This document shows, one piece after another, positions 23,638 to 34,361 of a DNA stretch of 64,000 nt. The position numbers and the translations under genes were made by a program. The stretch comes from Scalesia atractyloides (Eukaryota > Streptophyta > Magnoliopsida > Asterales > Asteraceae). Below the pieces are notes generated by a model. The model searched no databases, was not told where the DNA came from, and saw nothing but the letters and a program-made list of their open reading frames with translations. The first letter of the stretch is position 1. Each line of letters starts with the position of its first letter. The DNA lies in the NCBI GenBank assembly GCA_947069175.1, contig CAMTDV010000013.1:15667001-15731000 (forward strand), in the 5' to 3' direction.

Positions 23638-24467
23638 TCGAGTCAACCCAACCCACATTGACCAGTACTAAAAAATGACATGTTTCAACCTAAACCAGTT
23701 TTGGTTTTGACCTATTACCCAACCCCGTGCCTCGAGTATAAAGATGTTTTGGAAATGTGAACATAATTGATGCAAATGAGCCGAGCGGCTTGTGAGCTGC
23801 TTGAGATCGGCTCGAGAAAAAGCTCGAAACGAGCTTGAGCCTATAATAAACCTCATTTATTTATCGAGCCCGAGCTCAAGCTTAGCATGTGAAGCTCATC
23901 GAGCCTTTGTGTAATATTAGCTTTTATTAATATTTAATAACCGAGCCGAGCTCGAGCTTGGCAAGCTCGGGCTCGGCTCGTTTGCACCCCTAGAAATGAA
24001 AAAAAAATACCACAAAATAGATGATGGTCAAAATCAAAGTCCACCTATCCAAAACACATCAAAACTTTCAATTAGTGAAATAAAACCAATAACACATGAA
24101 ACCAACATAAAACCTAAAGACTGTAACAATGTGGCAATATGAAAGAATTGACTGACTGAGTATAGTAGTAAAACAGGTTGGTCCCATGAGTAGCAACATC
24201 GGCAATGGAAGCGGCTAAAAGCAAACAAGATGCAACAATTCTGAAAGCCATTAACCAAACAGGGCTCAGTCCCTTCACACATGGCATCCATGCTTCGCCG
24301 TCATACAAAGAATATGCTCTTTCTGAGTTGCTTGAACCTTCATATTTCCATATCAGGACTGACGCTATAATCATGGAGGTCAAGACTGATAGCAAACAGA
24401 AGCAGAATTCCCATCTCAACCAGTAACTTAGACTAGTACTGTCGTCACTAATCAATGTAACCTCCAT
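22284..24467 (-). CDS. multi-pass transmembrane protein of unknown function (six exons, 269 aa)
   Basis: Resembles a conserved plant membrane-protein family without established function (Arabidopsis At1g10660/At5g62960-like; named from memory). Exons on the minus strand: 24467-24157, 24044-24011, 23364-23164, 23048-22959, 22860-22795 and 22391-22284. They sum to 810 nt, all joins are GT/AG and in frame, and no stop interrupts them. Landmarks in order: the start MEVTLISDD, a first hydrophobic segment (LLSVLTSMIIASVLIW), GEAWMPCVKGLSPVWLMAFR, LLLAASIADVATHGTNLFYY, WTLILTIIYFV in a 34-nt exon, the soluble-looking MRHHKICNAHSRHTDAEKG, LWGYIFQIIFQ, VMLTDGVYWLVIFPFLTIVD, SLNLVLLLGDTAMNSL and FRISYFILFTAFYVMFEWIV. 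It ends in ATWYVCC. About six or seven helices are likely. CATTTGCAG directly precedes the ATG, so a 5' UTR intron is probable. Introns contain a MITE and a G29 run but no coding damage. Confidence 0.88.
23607..23635. repeat. homopolymer of 29 G
   Basis: An uninterrupted run of 29 guanines in intron 2 of the membrane-protein gene, which is transcribed through its C strand. It could be real or partly an assembly or sequencing artefact. Confidence 0.9.
23765..23993. mobile_element. MITE rich in GAGCTCGAGC, in an intron
   Basis: Built from inverted repeats of 'gagctcgagc', 'cgagccgagctcgag' and 'gctcgggctcggctcg', ending in 'tttgcacccctag'. This composition and end match a widespread class of plant hAT-like MITEs. 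The left boundary is approximate. The element would form a long hairpin in the pre-mRNA. Confidence 0.55.
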
Positions 24468-24542
24468 CTGCAAATGCTCGTTGTGCTTAAATGTTTTGAA
24501 GAAACTTGTTACATTCATATCACATGATTGCAGAAAACAGGC

Positions 24543-24571
24543 ATATATATATATATACACACACACACACT
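24543..24571. repeat. TA/CA microsatellite
   Basis: A (TA)n run followed by (CA)n, in the probable 5' UTR intron just upstream of the membrane-protein start codon. Confidence 0.9.
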
Positions 24572-25089
24572 CATTACTGCATTAGGACCCTGAGTCCCTG
24601 AGACACATAAATGATCATATTGAAAGACGATAATCAACTTATCGACTGACCCCCAAAGGTTTCTAAGAAGTCTAACATTTGTAACATCTAAGGCAAATCC
24701 CACAAGAGAGATACTGGGCCATAAGGAACGCCCGCTCAAATATCACCAACACTCGTCGGGTGAAACCAAAAATGAAACTCAAACAGGAGTGGTAGCGGTA
24801 ACAGGTGTCAGGTGGAAGTAGTACTCTACCCAAGTAACAAAAACAAATTCGTAAGTTCCTAACGGGCAAAGCAGACAATATTGGCAATGTTACAAATGTT
24901 TATTTTGATTCCACAATATCCTATAAGATGATCAACCCACATTCACAATCAATAAAAACCACCAAGCTACATAACAATATGACATTCAAATAAAAGATTG
25001 AGGGGTCAATTCCACAAACAAACGAACATAAAAACAAATCCCTAACAACTCCATGCAAACCCATATAGGCAAATTGAGAGGGTTGTACC

Positions 25090-25300
25090 TTACAGAGGAA
25101 TTAAAACAAACACTTGGTGGGCAGCTTTATCAATCGGAATCATAAAAAGACGTCGAATGATAGTACGACTTGTTTTCCCGACAAGAATCAACGCCCAACC
25201 GTCTATCAGATCCGAAAAATCCGAAAGTGCCGAACTATGCGCCATCTAGATAGTCTGACAACAATGTGCACGTGTACACCAGTTAACAAAGATGACTCAT
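25090..25300 (-). promoter_or_regulatory. probable 5' UTR exon of the membrane-protein gene, with an upstream ORF
   Basis: The segment is less AT-rich than its surroundings. A consensus-like donor (CTGTAAG/GTACAA at about 25088) could pair with the acceptor CATTTGCAG just before the ATG at 24467, giving a 5' UTR intron of roughly 620 nt. Inside, an ATG at 25245 opens a 51-codon frame (begins MAHSSALSDFSDLIDGW) ending with TAA at 25090-25092. It could be a regulatory uORF or chance; the frame is not recognised. Confidence 0.35.
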
Positions 25301-25340
25301 TGCATAATAAATCTTGATATGGTAATTATATTCACGTAAA

Positions 25341-25508
25341 GGGTGGGACGAGCAAATGGTAATAGGCTATCGGTTTTGTTATTTAATTTATTAAATTGGT
25401 ATATTTTTTGTATCGATTGAGTGTCGACTTCTGATATTTTCGGTATTGAACCGTACCGTATCAGGTATATTCAGTACCGATACTGATTGTACCGAACTCA
25501 TCCCTAGT
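25341..25508. mobile_element. short MITE with GGGATGAG-like ends
   Basis: The left end GGGACGAGCAAATGGTA and the complement of the right end ('accgaactcatcccta') are inverted relatives. The interior carries 'ggtattgaaccgtaccgta' and similar phrases found in hAT-like plant MITEs. About 170 bp, with no clear target duplication. Confidence 0.45.
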
Positions 25509-26439
25509 CATATCTATATCCAGTGAGCCATGTGAGGCTAGCTAGTAGATGCGTATGCCTTTTAAAGTAGATGAGAGGTGGCAGATTTAATCTTTGAAAA
25601 GGGTGAATAATTTTAAAATTATTGGTCTAATACGGTAAAAGCAAGCATTTTTATTAAAAGATGCTTCCGACAATGGTATGCTTTTATAGATTTTTTGACA
25701 CCCTACAACTAGGGTAGATTTAGTCTACAAATGATGTTTTTTTTCTAAGTAGTCTGAGAGATCTAGACAATTGGATTGTAATTTTAGATGGATTTTTTTA
25801 AACGGCGAAACTTCTATATAAAAATATAGAACAAGCCAACAAGAAATTGTAAACTAGGATTATATCTCTCTAATATTAAACTCACACCATTTATCCAAGC
25901 TTTAGATACAAAATCTACATCTATCATCAACCCATAAGAAAGATTGCTCGTTAAAAAATTCATCTTTGACATTTTTATAAATTGTGTTTTACTTTTAATG
26001 ATCGATTTAATAGCACAGAGGTATAAATGTAATTTGGTGTTTATTAAATTCGGAAAACTACATGCAACTTTCCCATCTTTTAAAAGTCAATAACCTTTTT
26101 ATATGTAATTAATTTTTAAAAAATTATCCAATATTTTTTTATCGTTAATATAAGCAATTGTTAAATAAAAATCAAAACACCCCACTTTTACAAGACACTT
26201 TAGCCACCTATTCATACTTAAGCAAACAATTTGAAAACTGCAAAATTTTAACGCACAACTAGGCTTGCAAGTTGTAACCTTATCTTCCTCGTTATTTTAT
26301 TTTATTTAATATAATAACTTGATATAAAAGTTGTTTACATCAACCACTAATTTTACTTGACCTAGAATTTTAACCCGTGAACATAATGATTAAGTCTAAC
26401 AATATCCCCATAATCGTTTAATGTTCATATCGACCTTCA
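25509..26439. other. intergenic DNA, no gene seen
   Basis: AT-rich, no frame recognised. Any pol region of the copia relic to the right would be expected here, but it cannot be identified. Confidence 0.4.
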
Positions 26440-27400
26440 CAGCAATGTCGATTCTTCATCTCGTACTTTGTCAAGTTTACTTCTCTATTTTCTTTGGACA
26501 CTCATTTAAAAAATGTCCGAACACATGACACTTGTAACATCTAATTTCGCTTTTATCCCATTGGAACCATTCATCATCTTGACCTTTCCGGACTCCACGA
26601 CCTCTACCTCGGCCACATCCAAAATCATCTCGATTTGAACTCCCACTACCACAATGTTTACACCGTTTCTTTTTCCAAATTTAGAAAACATCATTTTTCC
26701 ATTAATGTCATCTTTCTTCTTCATAGTGTCTTTTAGCCGCCTTTTCATAGGCTTTAACTTTCCAACAACTTCATCAAATGACATTGTATCCAAATTAAAA
26801 CATTGTTCTATCGAGGCCACAATTTGAAGGAATGACTTGGGTATTACATCAAGTAACTTTCTCACCAATACTTTTTCTTCAGAATTTAATCAAAGACTCC
26901 TTGCCTTTGACACTAGCCCACTCATTTTGAATGCAAAATCATCAGCTGAGTCACTTTCCTTCTATTTGCAAAGCTTCAAGTTCTTCGTTCAATGTTTGTA
27001 GCCTTGTTGTTCTTACTCGACCACCCCCAAAATTCTAGTCTTAAGCCTATTGCAAACTTGCATTGCATCTGTATAAGATGCCATCTGTAGCACAACTCTC
27101 CCGGGATGGCTTGAAATAGAAAAGCAAGAGCCATCTTTGATTTCTTTGGATCTACTTTAGCATCATCAATTGGTTCAACGGTTTCCCACATCCCATAGGC
27201 ATCAATAATTATCTTCATTCTGATAGCCTGTACCAAATAGTTTGAAGAAGTCAAAACCAGACATTGATAGGACATAGTCTTACCTTCCTTTGCCAATACT
27301 AGTGCGATAATTTTTCTGTTTTTTTGGACAACCCCAATACTTTTGATCAACCATGTTCCAACAACATGTTGCCATCGACCAAGAAAAGCCACTTGCTTTT
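26440..27400 (-). pseudogene. Ty1/copia gag remnant (UBN2-type)
   Basis: Minus-strand frames carry the copia gag signature. 27290-26976 includes LTSSNYLVQAIRMK, AYGMWETVEPID and KMALAFLFQAIPGE. 26868-26506 includes SFDEVVGKLKPMKRRL, and a further frame gives a knuckle-like CYKCHVFGHFLNEC near 26,500. The frames are broken by shifts and stops. In a live element gag packages the RNA. No protease, integrase or reverse transcriptase is seen to the left. The leader of this element is probably 31,000-31,180, beyond the two solo LTRs. Confidence 0.75.
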
Positions 27401-28022
27401 AACATGCAAGAAATAACTAGATCCAAAGCCACCTACCTATTTTGACCGATCTCACATGCCCGCATCATCCACACTTTTGGTCCAAATTCCCATGCCAAAA
27501 ACAAGCCCAATCGGCTATTCCGTTCTTATCCTAGGAAACAAAAAAGACGTGTCTGGTTATGTCACACCCCGACCCGCAGCGGAATAAGAGTCGGGGCATA
27601 ATTGGGTTATCACCAAAGCTCATGACATTTACTAATATGTTTCATATTTAATAAAGTCAAAGTTACGTTTTCAAATATCCAAACATGTTCATTCAATACA
27701 AAGGAAATAAACCAAGCATAACAATCCCAACTCTAAATCGTTTTATTCTTCTAGTGCAAGTCCTATGTGTTCCTAGCTGCTGCTGGTTCACCTGTATCAT
27801 GTGTAAAAGGGGGGTTTTTGGGTCAACATAAGTTGGCGAGTGAACCTTATTAGATAAACATTTATTAATAAATTAATTGTTAATTTATCAATGAAAATTT
27901 GTGCATAATCATAGATGAGCAAATGTAAATAATCAAGCAATGGCAAATAGCAGTCACACTATAACATACAATAACATATGACAGCATACATGATCATACC
28001 AACATCATACTGTAAATAACAT

Positions 28023-28135
28023 AAATGAAACTGTGCGATCAAGGCTCAATCAAACGGAGCCGATCGTATTGCATGTACTGAAAATGAAATTGTCTGTGCG
28101 ATCAAGGCTCAATCAAACGGAGCCGATCGTATGTG
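28023..28135. repeat. LTR-internal hairpin repeat, two copies
   Basis: 'gcgatcaaggctc', a short spacer and 'ggagccgatcgta' occur twice. Each copy is an inverted repeat (GGCTC/GAGCC with CGATC/GATCG). LTR 55,301 also has two copies (about 55794-55893), while LTR 61,759 has one (about 62254-62290). Confidence 0.8.
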
Positions 28136-28700
28136 GGCACGCCAGGTTCAACCTCATAATGAAATGGGGAACATGCTCAACGCTCATAATGTAATGGGGA
28201 GCGACAGCCTATGAAATTGCATGTACTGAAAATAATAAACTTGCATCCAACAATAACAACACAACAGGAAACATACTGAATACACTAGTTCATGATATGA
28301 TGTATGCACAATGGTTTAAGTATAATATATATATATCAAGACACATGATACACCCCAAAATGTGATTAAAACGGGGAATTTGTAAAGGTTCACTCACCTT
28401 GGGTGCGTTGGATTGGAGATGGTGATATGCGCACGAATTAGATGAGCGGAACAACGGGGATTACTAACCTAAATAATAACGGAAAAATATATTAAATGGG
28501 TGGATTTTTATTAAGGATTTTAATGAAATTTTTAGATATATTTTTGTGAGTTTATGGCTATTTTCTATCTTTAAAAAATGTTATTTTTAAGTATTTTTAA
28601 TTGATTTTTAAATTAAATTAAATAAATAAAAGTATAAAAAAAATTTGTTTATTTAGCGTTGACCGTTGACCGTTGACCGGTTCGGTCAGCGTATTAGTTT

Positions 28701-28778
28701 GCGCCGGGTGAGGCTCGAACCCGAGACCTCCCGTTCGCGTGTACTCAGCTCTACCAACTGAGCTACGTGTCTAACCCG
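28701..28778 (-). other. tRNA-like module 1 of the solo LTR
   Basis: On the minus strand it reads CGGGTTAGACACG, then TAGCTCAGTTGGTAGAGC (a perfect A box and D arm), an irregular middle, and CTCGGGTTCGAGCC (T arm with B box), ending ACCCGGCGC. CGGGT could pair with ACCCG as an acceptor stem, but the spacing to the D arm is too long for a functional tRNA. Confidence 0.75.
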
Positions 28779-28866
28779 AAATAATTTTGTTTTTATTTAT
28801 ATTTATACACTTATTCAGTTTAACCGAAATTCTCTTCAATTTCAGAAACATTTTAATTCAATCGGA

Positions 28867-28948
28867 CCGGTGCTAGTGACGGGTTTCGAACGCGCGACGT
28901 ATGATTCATGTTGCACACAGTCCACCGCTGGACTGTGTGTCTAACCTG
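28867..28948 (-). other. tRNA-like module 2 of the solo LTR
   Basis: Minus strand: GTTAGACA, then CACACAGTCCA-GCGG-TGGACTGTGTG (a perfect 11-bp stem where a D arm would lie), then a T-arm-like CGCGTTCGAAACCCGTC. The B box is recognisable. Confidence 0.65.
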
Positions 28949-29042
28949 GTTATTATCTTGGTTTTTATTATACTTAACAACTAACTGAGTTATCCCGATT
29001 TAGTTTAAACAAAAAGGCCTTTTATAATACAAGGAGTGCGTA

Positions 29043-29116
29043 TAGCAGGAATCGAACTCGGGACGTGCGTTTGTATTTTGCACACAGTCCACCGCTGGAC
29101 TGTGTGTCTAACCCGT
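29043..29116 (-). other. tRNA-like module 3 of the solo LTR
   Basis: Same plan as module 2, with the same 26-nt hairpin, then ACGTCCCGAGTTCGATTCCT as the T-arm/B-box part. Confidence 0.65.
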
Positions 29117-29962
29117 TTAAAATACCAATTTTAATTAGTCTTAAGTTATGTTGCGTCTTCATCTTCTTCGTTGATTTTACACAGAAAACTTATTCCGACT
29201 GTTATGACCGATTCATGACATATACGCTTTTCAGACATTACAAGTAATTTAAGAGTAAAGAATGGAGAGAGTTTGGGGAAAAAGTTGTACCGATTGATGT
29301 TGTTCACAGAATTCCGGCAGAGGTTCGTCGGTTCTGAAGGTGAACTCCGGCTGTTGAAACCAATTAACAGCTTTGTTCGATTATTTAAGAAGTTGAGGCA
29401 CTTAAACAAGGTTTATCAGAAGTTTGGGAGCTCATACCCGTTCACGGTGTGTTTCCGGCAGTTTCAGGAGTTTTCCGACGAAGGTAAGATTTTCGACAAA
29501 CGTTGACTAGGATCGATTCTGATGGTGGAGTTGTGTTAGAGACTGATAAATCACATGATTGAAACAGAAAGAGTCGGAGGAAATACCGTGTGGATGTGAG
29601 TCCCGGTTTTCCAGCGACTTGCAGAATTTTTCCGGCGGTCTGATTTAAGCTTCTCCGGTGGACTGCAAGGTTGCGGAAATGCAATTGTCTTGCAGAGTGT
29701 TTTGAGTCGCAGGAAGGGTCTAGGATTGAAGTAATCTGAGAATTGAAACTTTCGGTTATTAAACCGATCCACTTCCGAATTCAAGTTACACTCATGGCAG
29801 CATTGATTGGAATCGTCCGTTTATCGGTTATACTCGTTGAATCGCGAGTATCCAGATCGACTTTGGGTGTTTGATAACCGATTTCAGTTACAATTTGTAA
29901 AATCGGTTGATTTACCTTAGTCCATAAAACTTATTTGTTTCTTAAAGATAACAGAAAACAAA

Positions 29963-30045
29963 CAAGTGGCGGAGTGGTCTTGTGATTGGGTGATAAGTCG
30001 CTGAAGTGTCTTGACTGACCCGGGTTCGAGTCCCGGCAGCTTCAT
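29963..30045 (+). other. tRNA-like module 4 of the solo LTR, opposite strand
   Basis: Plus strand: AGTGGCGGAGTGGTC contains a perfect A-box match (TGGCGGAGTGG), as in tRNA-Ser/Leu. Then follows a long variable part and CCCGGGTTCGAGTCCCGG, a perfect T arm with B box. The acceptor stem is not complementary, so it is tRNA-derived rather than a working tRNA. Confidence 0.75.
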
Positions 30046-30242
30046 AATTTTTTATTTATTTTATTTTAACTTTTTATCAAATATAATTTTTATAGTTTAG
30101 TTTATTTATTAATTATGTATCGTTTTAACTCAAAATAATCATAAATATTTAATGTAACTTTTATAACTTGATACTTGATTACAAAACGGAGCGGGTTTTG
30201 AAAACCCGATTTTTTTACAAATGTTACAGGTTACCCGATTGG

Positions 30243-30991
30243 TGTTGGGTTATTCAAGATATACTGATTATGAAAGCCAAAACCTAAGGTAATCATCTTC
30301 CTTACATTATGGAATAAGGTTAAAGTTCAAATCGATGTACCGGAAGTTCCCCCCTTGAAGGCTTCACTAACAACCAACCCAAACTGCTGGAACAAGAACC
30401 ACTGGGTTAAAGTGGTGGAAGACAAAGTACAAGTGCTGGAATCGTAAAGTGCTGGTCAACAAGTCAGCAGCCGAGCCAATAAGTTAAAGCTGAAGACCAG
30501 AGACCAGTCAACTTAGAAGACTAGAAGTACTAGATTCCAAAAGTGCTGGATTCTTCCAACAGTTTTGGAATCCCAACAGTTTTCCTTGTATTATAAGTAG
30601 TTTCAACGTAGTAGTGGTTTTTCCTAACTGTCTAGCAGTTTTGCAAACTACTAGCAATTACATAATTTATTAGGTTGTTTAGGGTCGCTTTCATGGTGAA
30701 ATCACCAGCAGTTCTCTCCTCTTATAAATATGACAGTACACATGATGTAAATGTAACTCTTACAGCTGCATATCCTCTGACTTAGGGAGATAAAAGCATA
30801 AGAAGTAAGAGAGATAGTGCACCTGGTGAGAGGGAGTGAATTGTACTTTGATTATTCATGAGTTATGATTGAATCATTCAACAACCATTTCCCAAACCCA
30901 GTTGTGTATTGACTTGCTATGTTTATTATTACTGTTTTGATTAATTTCTAAATTGTTTTATCAAAAAACACCCACATTCTCATATCCAACA
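30243..30991. mobile_element. solo LTR, Ty1/copia-like (749 bp)
   Basis: Begins TGTTGGGTTATTC and ends CATATCCAACA, with inverted termini TGTTGG/CCAACA. A perfect 5-bp target duplication ATTGG lies at 30238-30242 and 30992-30996. No internal region is attached. The strand is uncertain. Only 9 bp of older sequence separate its left target repeat from that of the gypsy solo LTR once both insertions are removed. Confidence 0.88.
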
Positions 30992-31188
30992 ATTGGTAAT
31001 AAATACCCTCTCTTTATCACATCCCCTGAGTTAAAATTGCCCATATTTTGGTTGGATAACAACCTTCTTTATGAACAGCCATTGAACTGAAATAATTTAG
31101 ATTTTGAGCTGTATGGTGGTCAATCCGCCTTTTCTTCTTTTTCTTCTTCTTCTTCTCAAACAACCCTCGATCTTGCAGCTCTGATACT

Positions 31189-31570
31189 TGTTAATGCATA
31201 TTTGTGTGCTCGTTACTGTGCGAATAGGCTAGATAGAGTGTGTTGCTTATGTATTTTGTGTATAAGTATTAAGGTATAAGTTAAGTTTACGCTTGAGTGT
31301 TGTGTTTGACTTATATACATATGTTGTGAGATGTACAATGTATGTGTCATACGTTGTAGCTCCCAACGCATGAGTCTAGGCTATATATAGATAAGACATG
31401 TGTTGTTAGTCTTAATTCTAGGCTATATAAAGATGTAAAATCTTTCGGTACTAATAAATCTATGATGTTGTCGTTATGATGTCGAAATTTCTATCGAATT
31501 TTATTTTACTAAAACTTTCGTCTTGAAGATATCTTTACACTAATCGTGAAGTTATACGATCCATTCCACA
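31189..31570 (+). mobile_element. copia-type LTR (about 380 bp) with adjoining primer-binding site
   Basis: Starts TGTTAATGCATATTTG and ends CATTCCACA. It contains a TATA-like CTATATATAG near 31382. Downstream at 31581-31592 is TGGTATCAGAGC, complementary to the 3' end of initiator tRNA-Met, so reverse transcription would be primed on the plus strand. No gag follows. On the left side, 'gctctgatact' (31178-31188) is a damaged PBS facing the other way, which fits the minus-strand copia relic. Confidence 0.65.
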
Positions 31571-31592
31571 TAATTTTAATTGGTATCAGAGC

Positions 31593-33643
31593 TATGATAC
31601 CGGTCTACCGGTCTCTTAATTAGTGTTTGTATTTCATGTTAATAGGTTCTTGACGTTAAAAGTGGGTGCAGAGTTCTGTTTTTAGTCAAAATCGATGCTC
31701 AAAACATGGATGAAAAGTCAAATTGAAGCATAGGATTTTATTAGTATTTATTTTCACACCTATCTACGTTGGTTTCATCCATCAAATTCGATGAATTGAA
31801 GTTTTTGGGTTGAAAATTGGATTACAACAGTTTTCTAACGCATGTGTCTTGCGCAAGATGGTTAAATGCATGAGACTTGCGTTCTTAAATGTCATACGTT
31901 CTGCATTGTCATATGTCCTGAAAAGTCATGCGTATAAAGGGAGAGAGAGAGAAAGAAAGAGAAAAGGGGTTGGGGTGGGGTGGGTTTTATAAATAATTTG
32001 CGTCCTTGGGTGAAGATGTAATTTTACATGTGTTTTAACGTTAACGACAAGTTAACAAAAGGACGTAGTGTGTTAGGAAATGTAAACAACGGGGATTCAT
32101 GTAGCGAGATTTTGAAATTAGGGACGTAAGTTGATCCTACCACTAAACCACAAGTACACAAATTCAAAGTTACTCTTTTAAGTATTCCAAACTTGTTATG
32201 GTGATAATGATAGGTATGTAATATATAATATTTTACTTTTTTCAAGTCGTTAAAAACATAAAACTTTATTATAGTTTAAAAAACGGTAGAAAAACAACTG
32301 TATTTGAAATTCCTAATAGATACCTTTTTAACAAGCTAATGGATATTGTCAAGGATAAGACAATTACAATCAGGTCTGAGAATGCCTTATCAATTCACGT
32401 CATGTTGTCAAGTTATTGAAAAGACAATGCAAGCAAGTATTTTAGTTACTATATGGCCCATTATATTTGAATACTTGGTTTATGTTTTATTTGTAATATG
32501 GTTTGTAAATTGTTTCTAGGATCTTATTAGTACTTGCTATTTGCTATTAAAACCCACTGTCCAAGAAAAAATATTAACAAAAAAAGAATACATAAAAAGT
32601 AAAATAAAATGTCACGTGCTAATGCTTTATGTAATAAATTATATATTAAAAGGCTATAGTGCAACTGACCATGTGATAAACACCACCGTTTCATTATTAG
32701 TTTTTTTTTTGATGTGTCTCATTCCCTTTGAGCCTCCTCTACGCACTCCTGAAAGCGTCAAATTGTATGGAGTTGATGAATCTTGATTAACAGGTTAAAA
32801 TCAATGAACATAAACAAGACTCATTTATTTGTGTCAGATACATAAACTTTTAACTTATAAACCCGACACAACCTATAATTTGTTTATCTAAAATAGTTAT
32901 AAAAGGGATATCGGGATAGTGAGTTGTAAACTGACTAACTGATTGTAAACGGGTTAACAAGTGAATTTTTATTAAATTATAAATAAGTCATAGTTTTGTT
33001 CATATGCTATAGTTTTGAATTATATATTTTATTTTTAAGTTAAACATGCTGATCAGTCGACCCATTTAATTTTAGTATAACATAAACACTGGCCATATGT
33101 TGTACGATTTAAGTCATCCAAGACACTATTTGTTTATTAGGTATGCCTTCCACTATCCAACCCAAAACCTGAATTTTTTCCATCTAAGTTTCGGGTTGAG
33201 TCAGGAATTACCGCCTATGGTCAACTTCCCCTTGTCAACTTCACATCTTTACTCCTTATGGGTTTCTTTGCATTGTGCTAATTTTCACTCTCAACATGTT
33301 AATTCTTTTTATTTTGCCCTTCTTCCCATTTGTGTTCACATTCGGTTTAAAACTATAAAATCGTCCAATCCGATAATCATTTTGATTTTACGTTTTTTTA
33401 TATTTTTCGACGAGTCGAATTTGGAACTTTCAATCCACATCGAAGAGTTTGATTTTCATTTAGGACGGTCTTGGTCAAATTTAGAACTTTCGAACCACAT
33501 CGAAGAGTTTGACTCCCCCTGTTTTCTCATTGTCAATCATCAAAGGGGTAAGCATTTTCATTAAAGAGGCAGACATCTACAATCACCATAGTTCTTATAT
33601 GTTAACTTGAAATCACATAATTTATTTGCTTCTATTAATTTCC
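31593..33643. other. intergenic or decayed element DNA, no gene seen
   Basis: The first few hundred bases may be the leader of the element above. A purine-rich run (GAGAGAGAGAAAG) is at about 31,942. A roughly 60-bp direct duplication ('cacatcgaagagtttga' twice) is at 33,414-33,512. The 155-codon plus frame at 33,097-33,564 resembles no known protein. Confidence 0.45.
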
Positions 33644-34361
33644 GGGTGTGCAAGGGTAGGTTTTGGCCAAAAACCATATCCATAACCGCAATTTCATAAC
33701 CATAATTGATCAGTTATGTTAGTTCGTTTAATCGGTTTTGAAAATTATAGCGCGTCGGGTATGGGTCGGTTAACACTAAATTTACGTCTAGCTAAACATA
33801 ACTCAAAATAAAGTAACCATCGAATAAATTGTTATCACACATTTGTATATATTTATGTATTACATAATATTATAGCGCATTGGTTATGGGTTTAGGGTAT
33901 AGTAAATTTATGTCTAGCTAAACATAACTCAAAAAAATTAACCATGGAATAAATTGTTATTACACCTTTGTATATATTTATGTGTTACACAGTAATAAAA
34001 ATACATATAGCCTATAATATTAATACCTATTGTTACCAAATATTCAAACAAAATGATATGATATAAATAATAAATTCAAAGAAACATTCAACCAAAACAA
34101 AAGATATGATATAACACATAAATTCTAACAAACACTTCACTAAAAACATCAAATATTGAAAAATGGTGAAAAGTCCAAAGTCTTACAAAGATTTTACTAC
34201 ATGTTGGTGTGGTTTAGTTATGGTGGGTATGGAAACACCGGTAACCACAACCGACCCGCTACTTTCGGTTTTTCAAGAATACAGTTAACCAACCTACTGA
34301 TTTTTTATTTGATTCAATTTTGTCAATTCATTGTCAGTTAATTCGGTTTTTTGCACACCCC
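33644..34361. mobile_element. hAT-like non-autonomous element, about 720 bp
   Basis: The left end GGGTGTGCAAGGGTAGG and the complement of the right end (GGGGTGTGCAAAAAACC) are inverted. The interior repeats 'agcgcgtcgggtatgggt' and 'agcgcattggttatgggt', followed by similar blocks. A related remnant lies at 1,685-2,271. No transposase is encoded. Confidence 0.6.

Larger units (their letters stand above)
27560..30228 (-). mobile_element. solo LTR of a Ty3/gypsy element (2,669 bp)
   Basis: Starts TGTCACACCCCGACCCGCAG and ends ATGTTACA, the same termini as the LTRs at 55,301-58,126 and 61,759 onward. A perfect 5-bp target duplication GGTTA lies at 27555-27559 and 30229-30233. No PBS, PPT or internal region is attached, so LTR-LTR recombination has removed the rest. 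Orientation is set by the full element, whose coding strand is minus. It is more diverged than the other two LTRs. Confidence 0.92.

Noticed and set aside
28701..28778. Functional tRNA gene on the minus strand
   Set aside because: The A and B boxes are good, but the spacing between acceptor and D arm is too long, the anticodon stem does not pair, and the same sequence recurs in three LTRs. It is a tRNA-like LTR module.
33097..33564. 155-codon plus ORF
   Set aside because: No known domain. It includes a 60-bp direct duplication and reads like AT-rich non-coding DNA.
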